Source: Citrobacter braakii (lineage in GTDB: Bacteria; Pseudomonadota; Gammaproteobacteria; Enterobacterales; Enterobacteriaceae). From it: DNA of 64,000 bases. The stretch lies in the NCBI RefSeq assembly GCF_002075345.1, contig NZ_NAEW01000001.1, positions 186,001 through 250,000 on the forward strand, in the 5' to 3' direction. The position numbers were made by a program, and so were the translations under genes. The notes under the pieces are model-generated. The model was not told the DNA's origin. It made no database searches and saw only the letters and a program-made list of their open reading frames with translations. Below are positions 55,932 through 63,084 of the stretch, in pieces (within the stretch, counting starts at the first letter, position 1; the number at the start of each line of letters is the position of its first letter).

Positions 55932-56368
55932 CAGTGGTGGTTAGCATCAAACATATCGGGCTGAACACGCCGGCGGTAGCGTTTTTGCTGTTCGCGAATA
56001 ATGGCGTAAATCTGGGTCTCAGACATATGATACTCGCGGCGTAGCTTCTCAATACGCTCTCTTTTCGACCAGCGGGAGTAAATCTCATGATTACGCAGTT
56101 CGGCAAAGAGAGATTCCCCCATCGGCAGGTAATAAGCCCGGCCACCCATATAACCCGCCTGCGCAGCGATAGTTTTACGGGCAAGGCGGTCAGCCTCCGC
56201 CGGTTCAAGCCCCTGACGACGCAACTCAGCGCTGACAACCTCAACAAGCGCAAACAGCATCTTAGGCCAGCTTTTTTTGAGTTCATCTTCCGGAATGTGA
56301 TCAAGATGGTCAATCAGCGCATTTAAGCGCTCATCGCCTTCAAACATCCCCATCTGTACCTCAGCCAT
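55931..56368 (-). CDS. mor: Middle/late transcription activator Mor
   Basis: 145 aa: MAEVQMGMFEGDERLNALID, VEVVSAELRRQGLEPAEADRLARKTIAAQAGYMGGRAYYLPMGESL, and a C-terminal helix-turn-helix (KREYHMSETQIYAIIREQQKR type). Mor/C family. The ATG has GAGGTG seven bases upstream; a TTG four codons earlier is unlikely. In Mu, Mor turns on C, which turns on late genes. No second Mor/C-family gene is visible in this window. Confidence 0.93.
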   Translation of the reverse strand: MAEVQMGMFEGDERLNALIDHLDHIPEDELKKSWPKMLFALVEVVSAELRRQGLEPAEADRLARKTIAAQAGYMGGRAYYLPMGESLFAELRNHEIYSRWSKRERIEKLRREYHMSETQIYAIIREQQKRYRRRVQPDMFDANHH

Positions 56369-56442
56369 AACGCACCTCAAGCAAGCCTAAACTGTGATGC
56401 CTTAATATAAAGGAAAAATCCCGCGCTGTGGCGGGATTTGGG

Positions 56443-56961
56443 TTAACGGCGGGCGGCGATGTGTGATTTGAAGCGCTGGCAGGTCTGGTCATAGCTGATT
56501 TTTTCGCGCTCCGACAGACCAAGAACGCGGAGCATTTCGCGCCGGTGCCAGCATTTGAGACGCTCCAGCATATCAGACGCCAGCGCCAGTTCTCTCTCCA
56601 GCCACTGATAGTTTGCCACACCTTCGCCGCCGTTCTGCGGGGCTGACTGTTTTCTGACCCAGCCATTAAGCGCCGCTTCGCTGTCACTGGAAAGAAAACC
56701 CTGAGCATACATAAGACGCCAGATAGCGCGGATTTTAGCGGTCACCGTAGCGGGTTTTAAAGCCCTGTTTTGCGGCTTTGAACGTACTTTGAAACCGCGT
56801 TTTTTGAACGTCGCCAGCACTTTCGACAACTCCGTTTGCGTCATATCGCGGCAACTGGTTTTACCGACGGCAGCACGCAGGGCGTCGCGGTAAGTGTCAG
56901 CGTCCAGCCGTAGATCTTTTTTGGCTACGTGTATTAGCGTGATAAGGGATGCGCGATCCAT
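56443..56961 (-). CDS. gemA: GemA-like protein (DUF1018)
   Basis: 172 aa: MDRASLITLIHVAKKDLRLD, DADTYRDALRAAVGKTSCRDMTQTEL, DUF1018. In Mu, GemA changes host gene expression and DNA supercoiling during the early phase. Divergent from the plus-strand gene at 57033 with 71 bases between, so it may be transcribed from its own promoter. Confidence 0.9.
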   Translation of the reverse strand: MDRASLITLIHVAKKDLRLDADTYRDALRAAVGKTSCRDMTQTELSKVLATFKKRGFKVRSKPQNRALKPATVTAKIRAIWRLMYAQGFLSSDSEAALNGWVRKQSAPQNGGEGVANYQWLERELALASDMLERLKCWHRREMLRVLGLSEREKISYDQTCQRFKSHIAARR

Positions 56962-57032
56962 GATCGTACCTCCAAAAAAAAGAGGCAGTGTGGCAGCACC
57001 GCCATGTTATTAACAACAAACGAGAGCAAATA

Positions 57033-57443
57033 ATGAAAATTAACTATGATGAATTTGCAAAAATTCTTGACACCTTCCTCGAATCACCAAGCGCTTTTAT
57101 TACCCTGAAAGAACTTAATTTCTTTGAGGTGAAAGGCGCGGAAGAAGAATCTCTCCATTTCCACCTACTGTTACTTATAGAGAATGGACTTATCTGTAAC
57201 AGAAACCTGGAAACGGGTGATCCCAGACTACTTGGTTTTGTGTTTACCTCCAGGGGGATTGGTGGAAGAGCCGTTCCAATCATGCTTACCCAGGCAGGTC
57301 ACGATTTTGCAAACGCACTTCATCAGAAACCCATCCTTGAGAGACTTAAAAAGGAGTTTGCAGAAGCCCCGTTTGAACTGGTTAAAGATGTCAGTAAGAG
57401 CCTGTTAACCAAACTCATTAAAGACCGGCTCGACCTTGAGTAA
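57033..57443 (+). CDS. DUF2513-type protein on the opposite strand
   Basis: 136 aa: MKINYDEFAKILDTFLESPS, LLLLIENGLICNRNLETGDP, and a DUF2513-like end LTQAGHDFANALHQKPILERLKKEF. The only plus-strand gene in the phage outside the fibre segment. It has its own ribosome site (GAGAG) and converges with the gene at 57405, overlapping it by 39 bases. Lower GC (about 42%) than its neighbours suggests later acquisition. Possibly expressed in the lysogen; function unknown. Confidence 0.78.
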   Translation: MKINYDEFAKILDTFLESPSAFITLKELNFFEVKGAEEESLHFHLLLLIENGLICNRNLETGDPRLLGFVFTSRGIGGRAVPIMLTQAGHDFANALHQKPILERLKKEFAEAPFELVKDVSKSLLTKLIKDRLDLE

Positions 57444-57719
57444 GCGAAAACTAAGCTCACGAAGTATCTGCAGGGCGGCAACTGCCGCCTGTTTATCCTC
57501 ACCTGTAGCTATCCTTCTGAGTTCCCGTATAATCCATGACAGGCTGAGCGCCTCAGCCATCTGAATTTTCAAATCACTAACGAGCAACTTTTCAATATCA
57601 TTCTCAACTGGCTTTTCATCATCCAGATAAGCAACCAGTCTGTCGGCACATTCTTTAGGCATACCGCCCGCCATGAGTACAGCGCGATAATCCTGAGCGG
57701 GTTTAATTTCAGCATTCAT
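57405..57719 (-). CDS. Early protein of unknown function
   Basis: 104 aa starting MNAEIKPAQDYRAVLMAGGM, helical and acidic, ending RLLKVEPVFNEFG. Not recognised. The start lies one base after the upstream stop; the longer frame (53 codons) overlaps that gene. Tail-to-tail overlap with the plus-strand gene means the two transcripts share 39 complementary bases. Confidence 0.72.
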   Translation of the reverse strand: MNAEIKPAQDYRAVLMAGGMPKECADRLVAYLDDEKPVENDIEKLLVSDLKIQMAEALSLSWIIRELRRIATGEDKQAAVAALQILRELSFRLLKVEPVFNEFG

Positions 57720-57720
57720 T

Positions 57721-58356
57721 TTATTCACCTTTATCACTTTTACAGCAATCCAGAATGCGCTCAATCTCGCGAATATTACGCTTGAGCAATCCTTCTGGTT
57801 CACCAACATATGATCCGTTGTAAGACATACAGGACGTCCAGCGGTACATTTCGTTATTGAGTCGTGCCACGGCCTCAAATGAATGGCGTAAATCCTCAGG
57901 CACTACCGGCGCTGCCGCAGGCAGCTCTTTACTAACCAGACGCGTTATTTCTGATTCCAGGAGTGAACCTAAAACTGTGCTCGTACAATGCTCGGCCCAT
58001 TCGTTGTTTTCCAGCAGGCCGATGATATTGAGCATATCCTTGTAAACGCCTGTCTCCTGCACTGGCGGGACGGTGTATAGCTTAATGACGCGACGCGGGT
58101 CTGCGTTCGGCGTTATGGGATTAACAGTAAACAGGTAGCCTGAGCCGTCTTTCTCTACATCCTTTAATTCCTGCTCATCTGTCCACGCCACAGGCTCAGC
58201 GGTAAGCGCTGCCAGCGCGATACGCGCCAGCTCTACGGTTGCTGGTGTTTTGTAATCCTCTCCAAATTTCCCCTTCGCCCATGATGAATGTGCGATGTGA
58301 TTTTGCGCGTGCTCAATTAACTGCTCTTTGGTGAAATCTCTGATAATAGTGGTCAT
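57721..58356 (-). CDS. Ea22-like early protein
   Basis: 211 aa: MTTIIRDFTKEQLIEHAQNH, LALAALTAEPVAWTDEQEL, YLFTVNPITPNADPRRVIKLY. The PVAWTDEQEL...LYTVPP segment is common in Ead/Ea22-type proteins of lambdoid phages, a modular group without known function. It fits loosely elsewhere. Four bases separate it from the gene upstream. Confidence 0.75.
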   Translation of the reverse strand: MTTIIRDFTKEQLIEHAQNHIAHSSWAKGKFGEDYKTPATVELARIALAALTAEPVAWTDEQELKDVEKDGSGYLFTVNPITPNADPRRVIKLYTVPPVQETGVYKDMLNIIGLLENNEWAEHCTSTVLGSLLESEITRLVSKELPAAAPVVPEDLRHSFEAVARLNNEMYRWTSCMSYNGSYVGEPEGLLKRNIREIERILDCCKSDKGE

Positions 58357-58359
58357 GAG

Positions 58360-58686
58360 TTAGTCTTCCTCCGATAATTCCGGCAAGGCAGCAATCCATG
58401 CCCAGTGCGTTACCTGACCGTCTTCATCCTCAATACAGGCTCCGGTCTCTTCATCCACGAACAGACCCTCATAACCCATATGACCAATCCGCAGTTCCTG
58501 GCGATAGCCATACTGCACAACCAGCATTACAGCCTCCATATCCGGCGGAAAGCAGTCATTCAGCGAATGCCAGGGATGACCACGCAAATCACCAAAATAG
58601 ACGCTAACCAGCTTTCCACCACAAACAGGCATACCCGCCGCACAGATAAGCGGCTCTTCGGAGTCAACAAATAATGTCGTTATCAT
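58360..58686 (-). CDS. Early protein of unknown function (DUF551-like end)
   Basis: 108 aa: MITTLFVDSEEPLICAAGMP, VTHWAWIAALPEL at the end, which resembles DUF551-type phage proteins. The start overlaps the upstream stop by four bases (ATGA). No function known. Confidence 0.7.
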   Translation of the reverse strand: MITTLFVDSEEPLICAAGMPVCGGKLVSVYFGDLRGHPWHSLNDCFPPDMEAVMLVVQYGYRQELRIGHMGYEGLFVDEETGACIEDEDGQVTHWAWIAALPELSEED

Positions 58687-59204
58687 GATGAAGCCTCCGC
58701 CTGCTTTTTAGCTGCATAAAACTCGTCAGACAGAATCTCAATCATGCGATCGTGAGAAGGTTTTATGCCCGCACTGACGTAAATCACATCGCCAGCACGG
58801 AACCACTCAAGCGGCCCAAATAGTGTTACACCAAAATCCAGCCCCAGCGCCGGTAACAGGGCATCAGTGCGGGCATACGTTGTCGGGCGATGGTCACGCC
58901 ACAGTTCCGCCAGCGCCTTTGCCTGCTCCCGAAGGTGGGCGGGGATACGTGACCGTCTCGGCTCACAACTCCAGCCAGTGGTAGCCCGCTGTACCGTCCA
59001 CAGTTCACGGGCAAACGGGCGCAGATTGTCAGGGAAACACATGCCGTGAAAACAACAGCCGGCTACATCAACCCTGAACAGCGCGCGACCACCACAGCCC
59101 AAAGCAGCTTCAAGTTCTTTGGCTTCAGCCCGTACTTTCTGACAGTCGAATTGATACTGATCCCACGCGGCCAGCGCAGCGGGATTTGAGGTTTTAAAGA
59201 ACAT
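58683..59204 (-). CDS. Early protein of unknown function
   Basis: 173 aa: MFFKTSNPAALAAWDQYQFD, Cys/Gly motifs GCGGRALFRVDVAGCCFHGMCFP, then RIPAHLREQAKALAELWRDH. Not recognised. The Cys and His cluster (about 36-58) might bind metal. Overlaps both neighbours by one to four bases, so it belongs to the early operon. Confidence 0.7.
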   Translation of the reverse strand: MFFKTSNPAALAAWDQYQFDCQKVRAEAKELEAALGCGGRALFRVDVAGCCFHGMCFPDNLRPFARELWTVQRATTGWSCEPRRSRIPAHLREQAKALAELWRDHRPTTYARTDALLPALGLDFGVTLFGPLEWFRAGDVIYVSAGIKPSHDRMIEILSDEFYAAKKQAEASS

Positions 59205-59737
59205 CAGACCACCTCCATAGAGACAGAAAGGTGTTCAGGTTTCGGAGAACGATCAACCACCAGGTAGCGCAAAACATGGCTGGTGACATTCCAGCCCGTT
59301 CTGCCGTCAATAAACTTACCCAGGCGTATATCGATATATCCGAGGGTAAACCGGGGCGAGCCTTTATTCTGCATGGCTTCGTCCAGCTCCATCACCACGT
59401 AAACGGATTCGCAGGTCAGTACCCCCATCGCAAAGTCATTAACCAGCGCCGGAATGACATGTCCTTCAATCCAGGGAACTGATTTACGGAACGCACACCA
59501 TTTCACAGGTACATCACTGATATGCGCATATCGCTTACAGGGCTTCGCCGGGCGCGGTCTGGGAATGTCATAAAAGCCGTTACACTCCGTCAACACACCA
59601 GTCTCCAGCGCATCACGCAGAAAGTAGACCATCGACGAGGGCGGCATCTGCATTTTCTCCGCCAGAATGGCGCAGGTCAGCTTACCGTGAGCCTGCAAAA
59701 GCGCCTTAACGCCTTCCAGAACTTTTTGATCGATCAT
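59204..59737 (-). CDS. Early protein with winged-helix N-terminus
   Basis: 177 aa: MIDQKVLEGVKALLQAHGKL, then TCAILAEKMQMPPSSMVYFLRDALETGVL, which has the pattern of a winged helix (about 5-55). The rest is not recognised. It might regulate early genes; no direct support. Confidence 0.68.
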   Translation of the reverse strand: MIDQKVLEGVKALLQAHGKLTCAILAEKMQMPPSSMVYFLRDALETGVLTECNGFYDIPRPRPAKPCKRYAHISDVPVKWCAFRKSVPWIEGHVIPALVNDFAMGVLTCESVYVVMELDEAMQNKGSPRFTLGYIDIRLGKFIDGRTGWNVTSHVLRYLVVDRSPKPEHLSVSMEVV

Positions 59738-59740
59738 CGG

Positions 59741-60319
59741 TTATTCCTCCGTAATGGCGATAAATTCGGAGCGTTTAATTTCAATAAGTGCCGAACTCAT
59801 ATCAGCAGGCAGGGGCTGTTTTCCGTTCTCACCGACCGGGATACTGACTACAAGCGCTGTCTTCTCAGGGAAAAAACCGGCAGCAGACCAGGCGACAAAA
59901 CTCTGTCCGTGGTTAACGTAGCTTACGTCCGCATAGCAGCCCAGCGTTTTCACAGCCCAGGCGTCAAACGGCGGTAACTCCTGTAATTTCTTGTTTATCT
60001 CTTTCAGGCGGGTCGCAAGCTGCTTTCCTTCGCTGTAGCGGCGATTTGGTTCAACCTTAAACAGATCCTGACCGTCATCATCAAAAAAGCCACTGCGGGT
60101 ACGTTTGTTTCCGCCGCAGTCCACATCCTCGCGTACCAGGAGCGCACTGATGTACTCAGTACCAAAATGTTTATGTGACAAATGCCCGACCGCATTACAC
60201 GCACTCAGAAAATCACGAATGGCCTCTCTGCGGGGTTTACCGATTTTTTCCTGATATTCCTTATGATATTTAACCGAGTCCGCTTCATTTAATTTAAAAT
60301 AACGCCGTTGCATTGCCAT
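59741..60319 (-). CDS. Early protein of unknown function
   Basis: 192 aa: MAMQRRYFKLNEADSVKYHK, YQEKIGKPRREAIRDFLSAC, GFFDDDGQDLFKVEPNRRYS, AWSAAGFFPEKTALVVSIPVGENG. Not recognised. The start has AGAGG six bases upstream. It stands apart from the gene upstream by 83 bases. Confidence 0.7.
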   Translation of the reverse strand: MAMQRRYFKLNEADSVKYHKEYQEKIGKPRREAIRDFLSACNAVGHLSHKHFGTEYISALLVREDVDCGGNKRTRSGFFDDDGQDLFKVEPNRRYSEGKQLATRLKEINKKLQELPPFDAWAVKTLGCYADVSYVNHGQSFVAWSAAGFFPEKTALVVSIPVGENGKQPLPADMSSALIEIKRSEFIAITEE

Positions 60320-60402
60320 GCAATACCTCTTTTCTTTTTTCAGGCGTAAGCAGTACCCTGACGCGAACGCCATAATTTAAAATTGATTCGGATTTAAATT
60401 AA

Positions 60403-61041
60403 TTACAGTTTGGCGATATCCAGCGAAAGCTGTTTATATTCCTTACCGTTTTCACGCTGATAAAAGCGCAGATAGGTGCTGCTACCGTTAACCTTGATGG
60501 AGTCCACAACAGCCCGCATCGCTTCCTGCCACTCTTCATCATCGATATCCAGATCGCGAAGACTGAGCACTTCGTTAATATCAATCATTCCCTGTTTATT
60601 AGCCCGAAACGAGCGATTGACGATAGCAATAATGTTTTCATTGGCGCCGTTCGACCATTTGGCAATACAGGCATCAATCATCTCTTTAGCGGCCTGAATA
60701 CGTTCATCAAACACACGGTGCTCACCCGTTGCCCGCACCACACGGCGGGAGCCGTCGAAGCTAGGGAGCGTGACATTACCCTTTGCGCCACCATACGTCA
60801 CGCCGTACTCAGATGCCGACAGGTCAACAAAATCACCGATACGCTGCATGGCGCGCAGCTTAAACTCGGCCATTTTACGACGCAGCTCGCGCGCCTCTTC
60901 GTAAAGCTCATTAACCAGCTCATCACGTAACAAGTCGATGGGCTTGATTTTATCCACCGGCACCAGATGCCCCATTGCATTACTGCGATACCCGTCAGGG
61001 ATTTTTTGAACCGTAACTGAATTATCTCTTTGAGCCTGCAT
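60403..61041 (-). CDS. DUF3164 phage protein
   Basis: 212 aa, DUF3164: KIPDGYRSNAMGHLVPVDKI, LYEEARELRRKMAEFKLRAMQRIGDFVDLSASEYGV, GGAKGNVTLPSFDGSRRVVRATGE. Usual in the early region of Mu-like phages; function unknown. Confidence 0.88.
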   Translation of the reverse strand: MQAQRDNSVTVQKIPDGYRSNAMGHLVPVDKIKPIDLLRDELVNELYEEARELRRKMAEFKLRAMQRIGDFVDLSASEYGVTYGGAKGNVTLPSFDGSRRVVRATGEHRVFDERIQAAKEMIDACIAKWSNGANENIIAIVNRSFRANKQGMIDINEVLSLRDLDIDDEEWQEAMRAVVDSIKVNGSSTYLRFYQRENGKEYKQLSLDIAKL

Positions 61042-61049
61042 AATTAACC

Positions 61050-61343
61050 TCAGTGAATATTGTCAGATGTTTCTGTAATTTCTTCGCTACGCGTATTCAT
61101 TTCAAAACCGAACTTTCCAGCACTGGTTTTCACCTCATCAGTCAGAAAACGAATAATACCGGGTGAGTTACGTTTAAGAATAAGCGCGTAAGCGTGCTGA
61201 GGACCGAGTTGACACTCCTTATTCAGCCCCTTACTTTCCACGCTGGCCGTCACCATATCGAGAACTTCTACCCCCCCCTGAACCTCTTTTCTTTCACGGT
61301 TTACCAGTTCGAACGTGAAAATAACCTGTACTTTGTTGCTCAT
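61050..61343 (-). CDS. Early protein of unknown function
   Basis: 97 aa: MSNKVQVIFTFELVNRERKE, VQGGVEVLDMVTASVESKGL. Not recognised. Small alpha/beta protein judging by alternation of hydrophobic residues. Overlaps the gene upstream by four bases (ATGA type). Confidence 0.68.
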   Translation of the reverse strand: MSNKVQVIFTFELVNRERKEVQGGVEVLDMVTASVESKGLNKECQLGPQHAYALILKRNSPGIIRFLTDEVKTSAGKFGFEMNTRSEEITETSDNIH

Positions 61344-61612
61344 TTAAATTTCCTTTTATTGGGATGTGTTAATCGCTCACGAACCACGCGAGAGAACCTA
61401 ATCAGCGCCTCGCGTGCTTCATCCTGACTGGCTGCTTCGGGAATACCCGGAACAAGCAGATCGCCGCTATATGCATGACGGGCCATTACTGTAACCTCAT
61501 CACGCACTTGCTTTTCATTGCCAGTTACGATCGGAAGTGCGCCTTCCGGCAGGGTATTGCCAAACTCAATCAACCCCGACGCCCAGCAGTACGCTGTGAT
61601 AGTGGATTTCAT
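61340..61612 (-). CDS. Early protein, host-nuclease-inhibitor-type annotation in relatives
   Basis: 90 aa: MKSTITAYCWASGLIEFGNT, LPEGALPIVTGNEKQVRDEVTVMARHAYSGDLLVPGIPEA. Similar proteins in other Mu-like phages are often labelled host nuclease inhibitor, a label I recall rather than derive; no experimental basis is known to me. It is unrelated in sequence to Mu Gam. Confidence 0.65.
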   Translation of the reverse strand: MKSTITAYCWASGLIEFGNTLPEGALPIVTGNEKQVRDEVTVMARHAYSGDLLVPGIPEAASQDEAREALIRFSRVVRERLTHPNKRKFK

Positions 61613-61839
61613 GCGCCATCCTCCCAGTACACCGTACAGCCGCCCACGCGGGCAGCATGAACGAGGCGACGCACACCTTTATTGCAGACGGTGATCTCAA
61701 TCTCACCAGGCATCTGACATTTCGGCGGAGTGGTGCGCAGCGCGTAACGCTGCGGATAGCGCTTACTACGTTCCAGAACGGCACCAGACAGCTCCGTCAG
61801 TTGACGGGCGGCATTGAGTGAATCAAACAGATTAGCCAT
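61609..61839 (-). CDS. Early protein of unknown function
   Basis: 76 aa starting MANLFDSLNAARQLTELSGA; RYALRTTPPKCQMPGEIEIT in the middle; ends VYWEDGA. Not recognised. The start has GGAGGT upstream; an ATG 15 bases earlier overlaps the preceding gene. ATGA overlap with the gene downstream. Confidence 0.68.
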   Translation of the reverse strand: MANLFDSLNAARQLTELSGAVLERSKRYPQRYALRTTPPKCQMPGEIEITVCNKGVRRLVHAARVGGCTVYWEDGA

Positions 61840-61844
61840 AAGCG

Positions 61845-62087
61845 TTACCTCCACAGTTTATTTTTACCAGTAAGACTGACCGAGCCAATAACCCGGCTGA
61901 TGTGTTCGAGCGTATCGAGAGCGCCCTCTCTGTCCAGACCAACAGGTATGGTCTGAATAGTCTTATCCGTAAAGGTAATAATTAAATCACCGCGCTCTTC
62001 GTTATCTGATACCTGAATATATTTAACGGCATCGAAATTAATAAGGTAATTTCTGCCGTAAATATCGGGAAGATTAAATGCTGTCAT
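61845..62087 (-). CDS. Early protein of unknown function
   Basis: 80 aa: MTAFNLPDIYGRNYLINFDA, VKYIQVSDNEERGDLIITFTDKTIQTIP. Alternating pattern of a small beta-barrel or sandwich. Not recognised. It follows B after two bases and is co-transcribed with it. Confidence 0.7.
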   Translation of the reverse strand: MTAFNLPDIYGRNYLINFDAVKYIQVSDNEERGDLIITFTDKTIQTIPVGLDREGALDTLEHISRVIGSVSLTGKNKLWR

Positions 62088-62089
62088 AA

Positions 62090-63013
62090 TTACACCTGCG
62101 AAAGTAATTCAGGGTTGGAATAAACCTCTTTGAAAGCGGTTTTAATGTGCTTTTCAGTCAGTCGGGAACCTTCACCATTGGCCGCTATCCATGCCTGGTT
62201 TAATGTATGCGTCAGAACACGCAATGCGCCGGGCTTTTCGGCGATAGCCTGCATCACCGCAAGTTCGTTTTCGCCCGTAATTCCCCAGGCATTAGCAATA
62301 GCTTTAACGTCTGCTATTTTGGCTTTTTTAAGTTGCTTGGCACGGGCAATACGACTAAACAGACGAGCCAGATCGCCGTAGCGGGAGGCGCGGGAAAGCC
62401 CCTGCGGGTTGCCAATCAGCACCATACCGACACCGCTCGCGTCCTGAATGGCTCGCAGTTGCTCCAGACCTTCAACACCTAAGTGATCGGCTTCATCGAC
62501 AATCAACAGCCCCTGAACACCGGTCAGCTTGCGACGAATGGCACGGGACAGATCACCTTTATTTTTGCTGACATCTTTCAGTCCAAGCGCATCAGCCAGT
62601 TCCAGCAGGCACTCGGTCACGCTGGAGTGCGCAGGCGACAGGGTGATCATCCATGTATTGGGGTTAGAACAGTAATCCCGCGCAGTAACAGTCTTGCCAA
62701 CACCAGGCGCACCCACAATCACGTTAATACAACCCATCACGCGAACCGACTGGAACAGGTCACGCAGTTCTTTAACCGTCTGCGTCTCCACAAACTGAGG
62801 GCGCTCCGGCAGGGTGTTACGGCGCTGCCAGTTTCCATACCAGGCAATCAGCGATTCCGATACAGAAGCATTATCCCCTTTGTATTTCCCCTTGCGGAAG
62901 GCAGAAATCGTTGCATCAGAAAGACCAGTTTCTTTAGCAACAACCATCTGAGTTAACTGGCCGCTGCTGATTAATGCATTAATGGTATTGATTACTTCGC
63001 TAATATCAGTCAT
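62090..63013 (-). CDS. Transposition target-selection ATPase, MuB-like
   Basis: 307 aa (Mu B 312 aa). N-terminal helix-turn-helix (21-45, TQMVVAKETGLSDATISAFR); AAA+ domain with Walker A GAPGVGKT at 101-108, Walker B LLIVDEADHL at 169-178, sensor-1 region VLIGNPQG near 205. It coats target DNA, stimulates the transposase and gives target immunity. It lies 71 bases after A. Confidence 0.95.
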   Translation of the reverse strand: MTDISEVINTINALISSGQLTQMVVAKETGLSDATISAFRKGKYKGDNASVSESLIAWYGNWQRRNTLPERPQFVETQTVKELRDLFQSVRVMGCINVIVGAPGVGKTVTARDYCSNPNTWMITLSPAHSSVTECLLELADALGLKDVSKNKGDLSRAIRRKLTGVQGLLIVDEADHLGVEGLEQLRAIQDASGVGMVLIGNPQGLSRASRYGDLARLFSRIARAKQLKKAKIADVKAIANAWGITGENELAVMQAIAEKPGALRVLTHTLNQAWIAANGEGSRLTEKHIKTAFKEVYSNPELLSQV

Positions 63014-63049
63014 ATTTTCCTCGCCTGATAGTCAATTTGATTTTTCGCT

Positions 63050-63079
63050 AAATAACCTGAGTGTCCGCTCGGGTTATTT
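63050..63079. repeat. Inverted repeat between A and B
   Basis: AAATAACCTGAG and CTCGGGTTATTT pair with one wobble around TGTCCG, in the 71-base gap after the A stop. It may tune read-through from A into B; a proper T-run is missing on the minus strand. Confidence 0.6.
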
Positions 63080-63084
63080 TTTAT

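Noticed and set aside
61200-61300. Early genes as a toxin-antitoxin pair
   Set aside because: The ATGA-coupled small genes at 61050-61839 show no motif of a known toxin or antitoxin, and such coupling is general in this operon.
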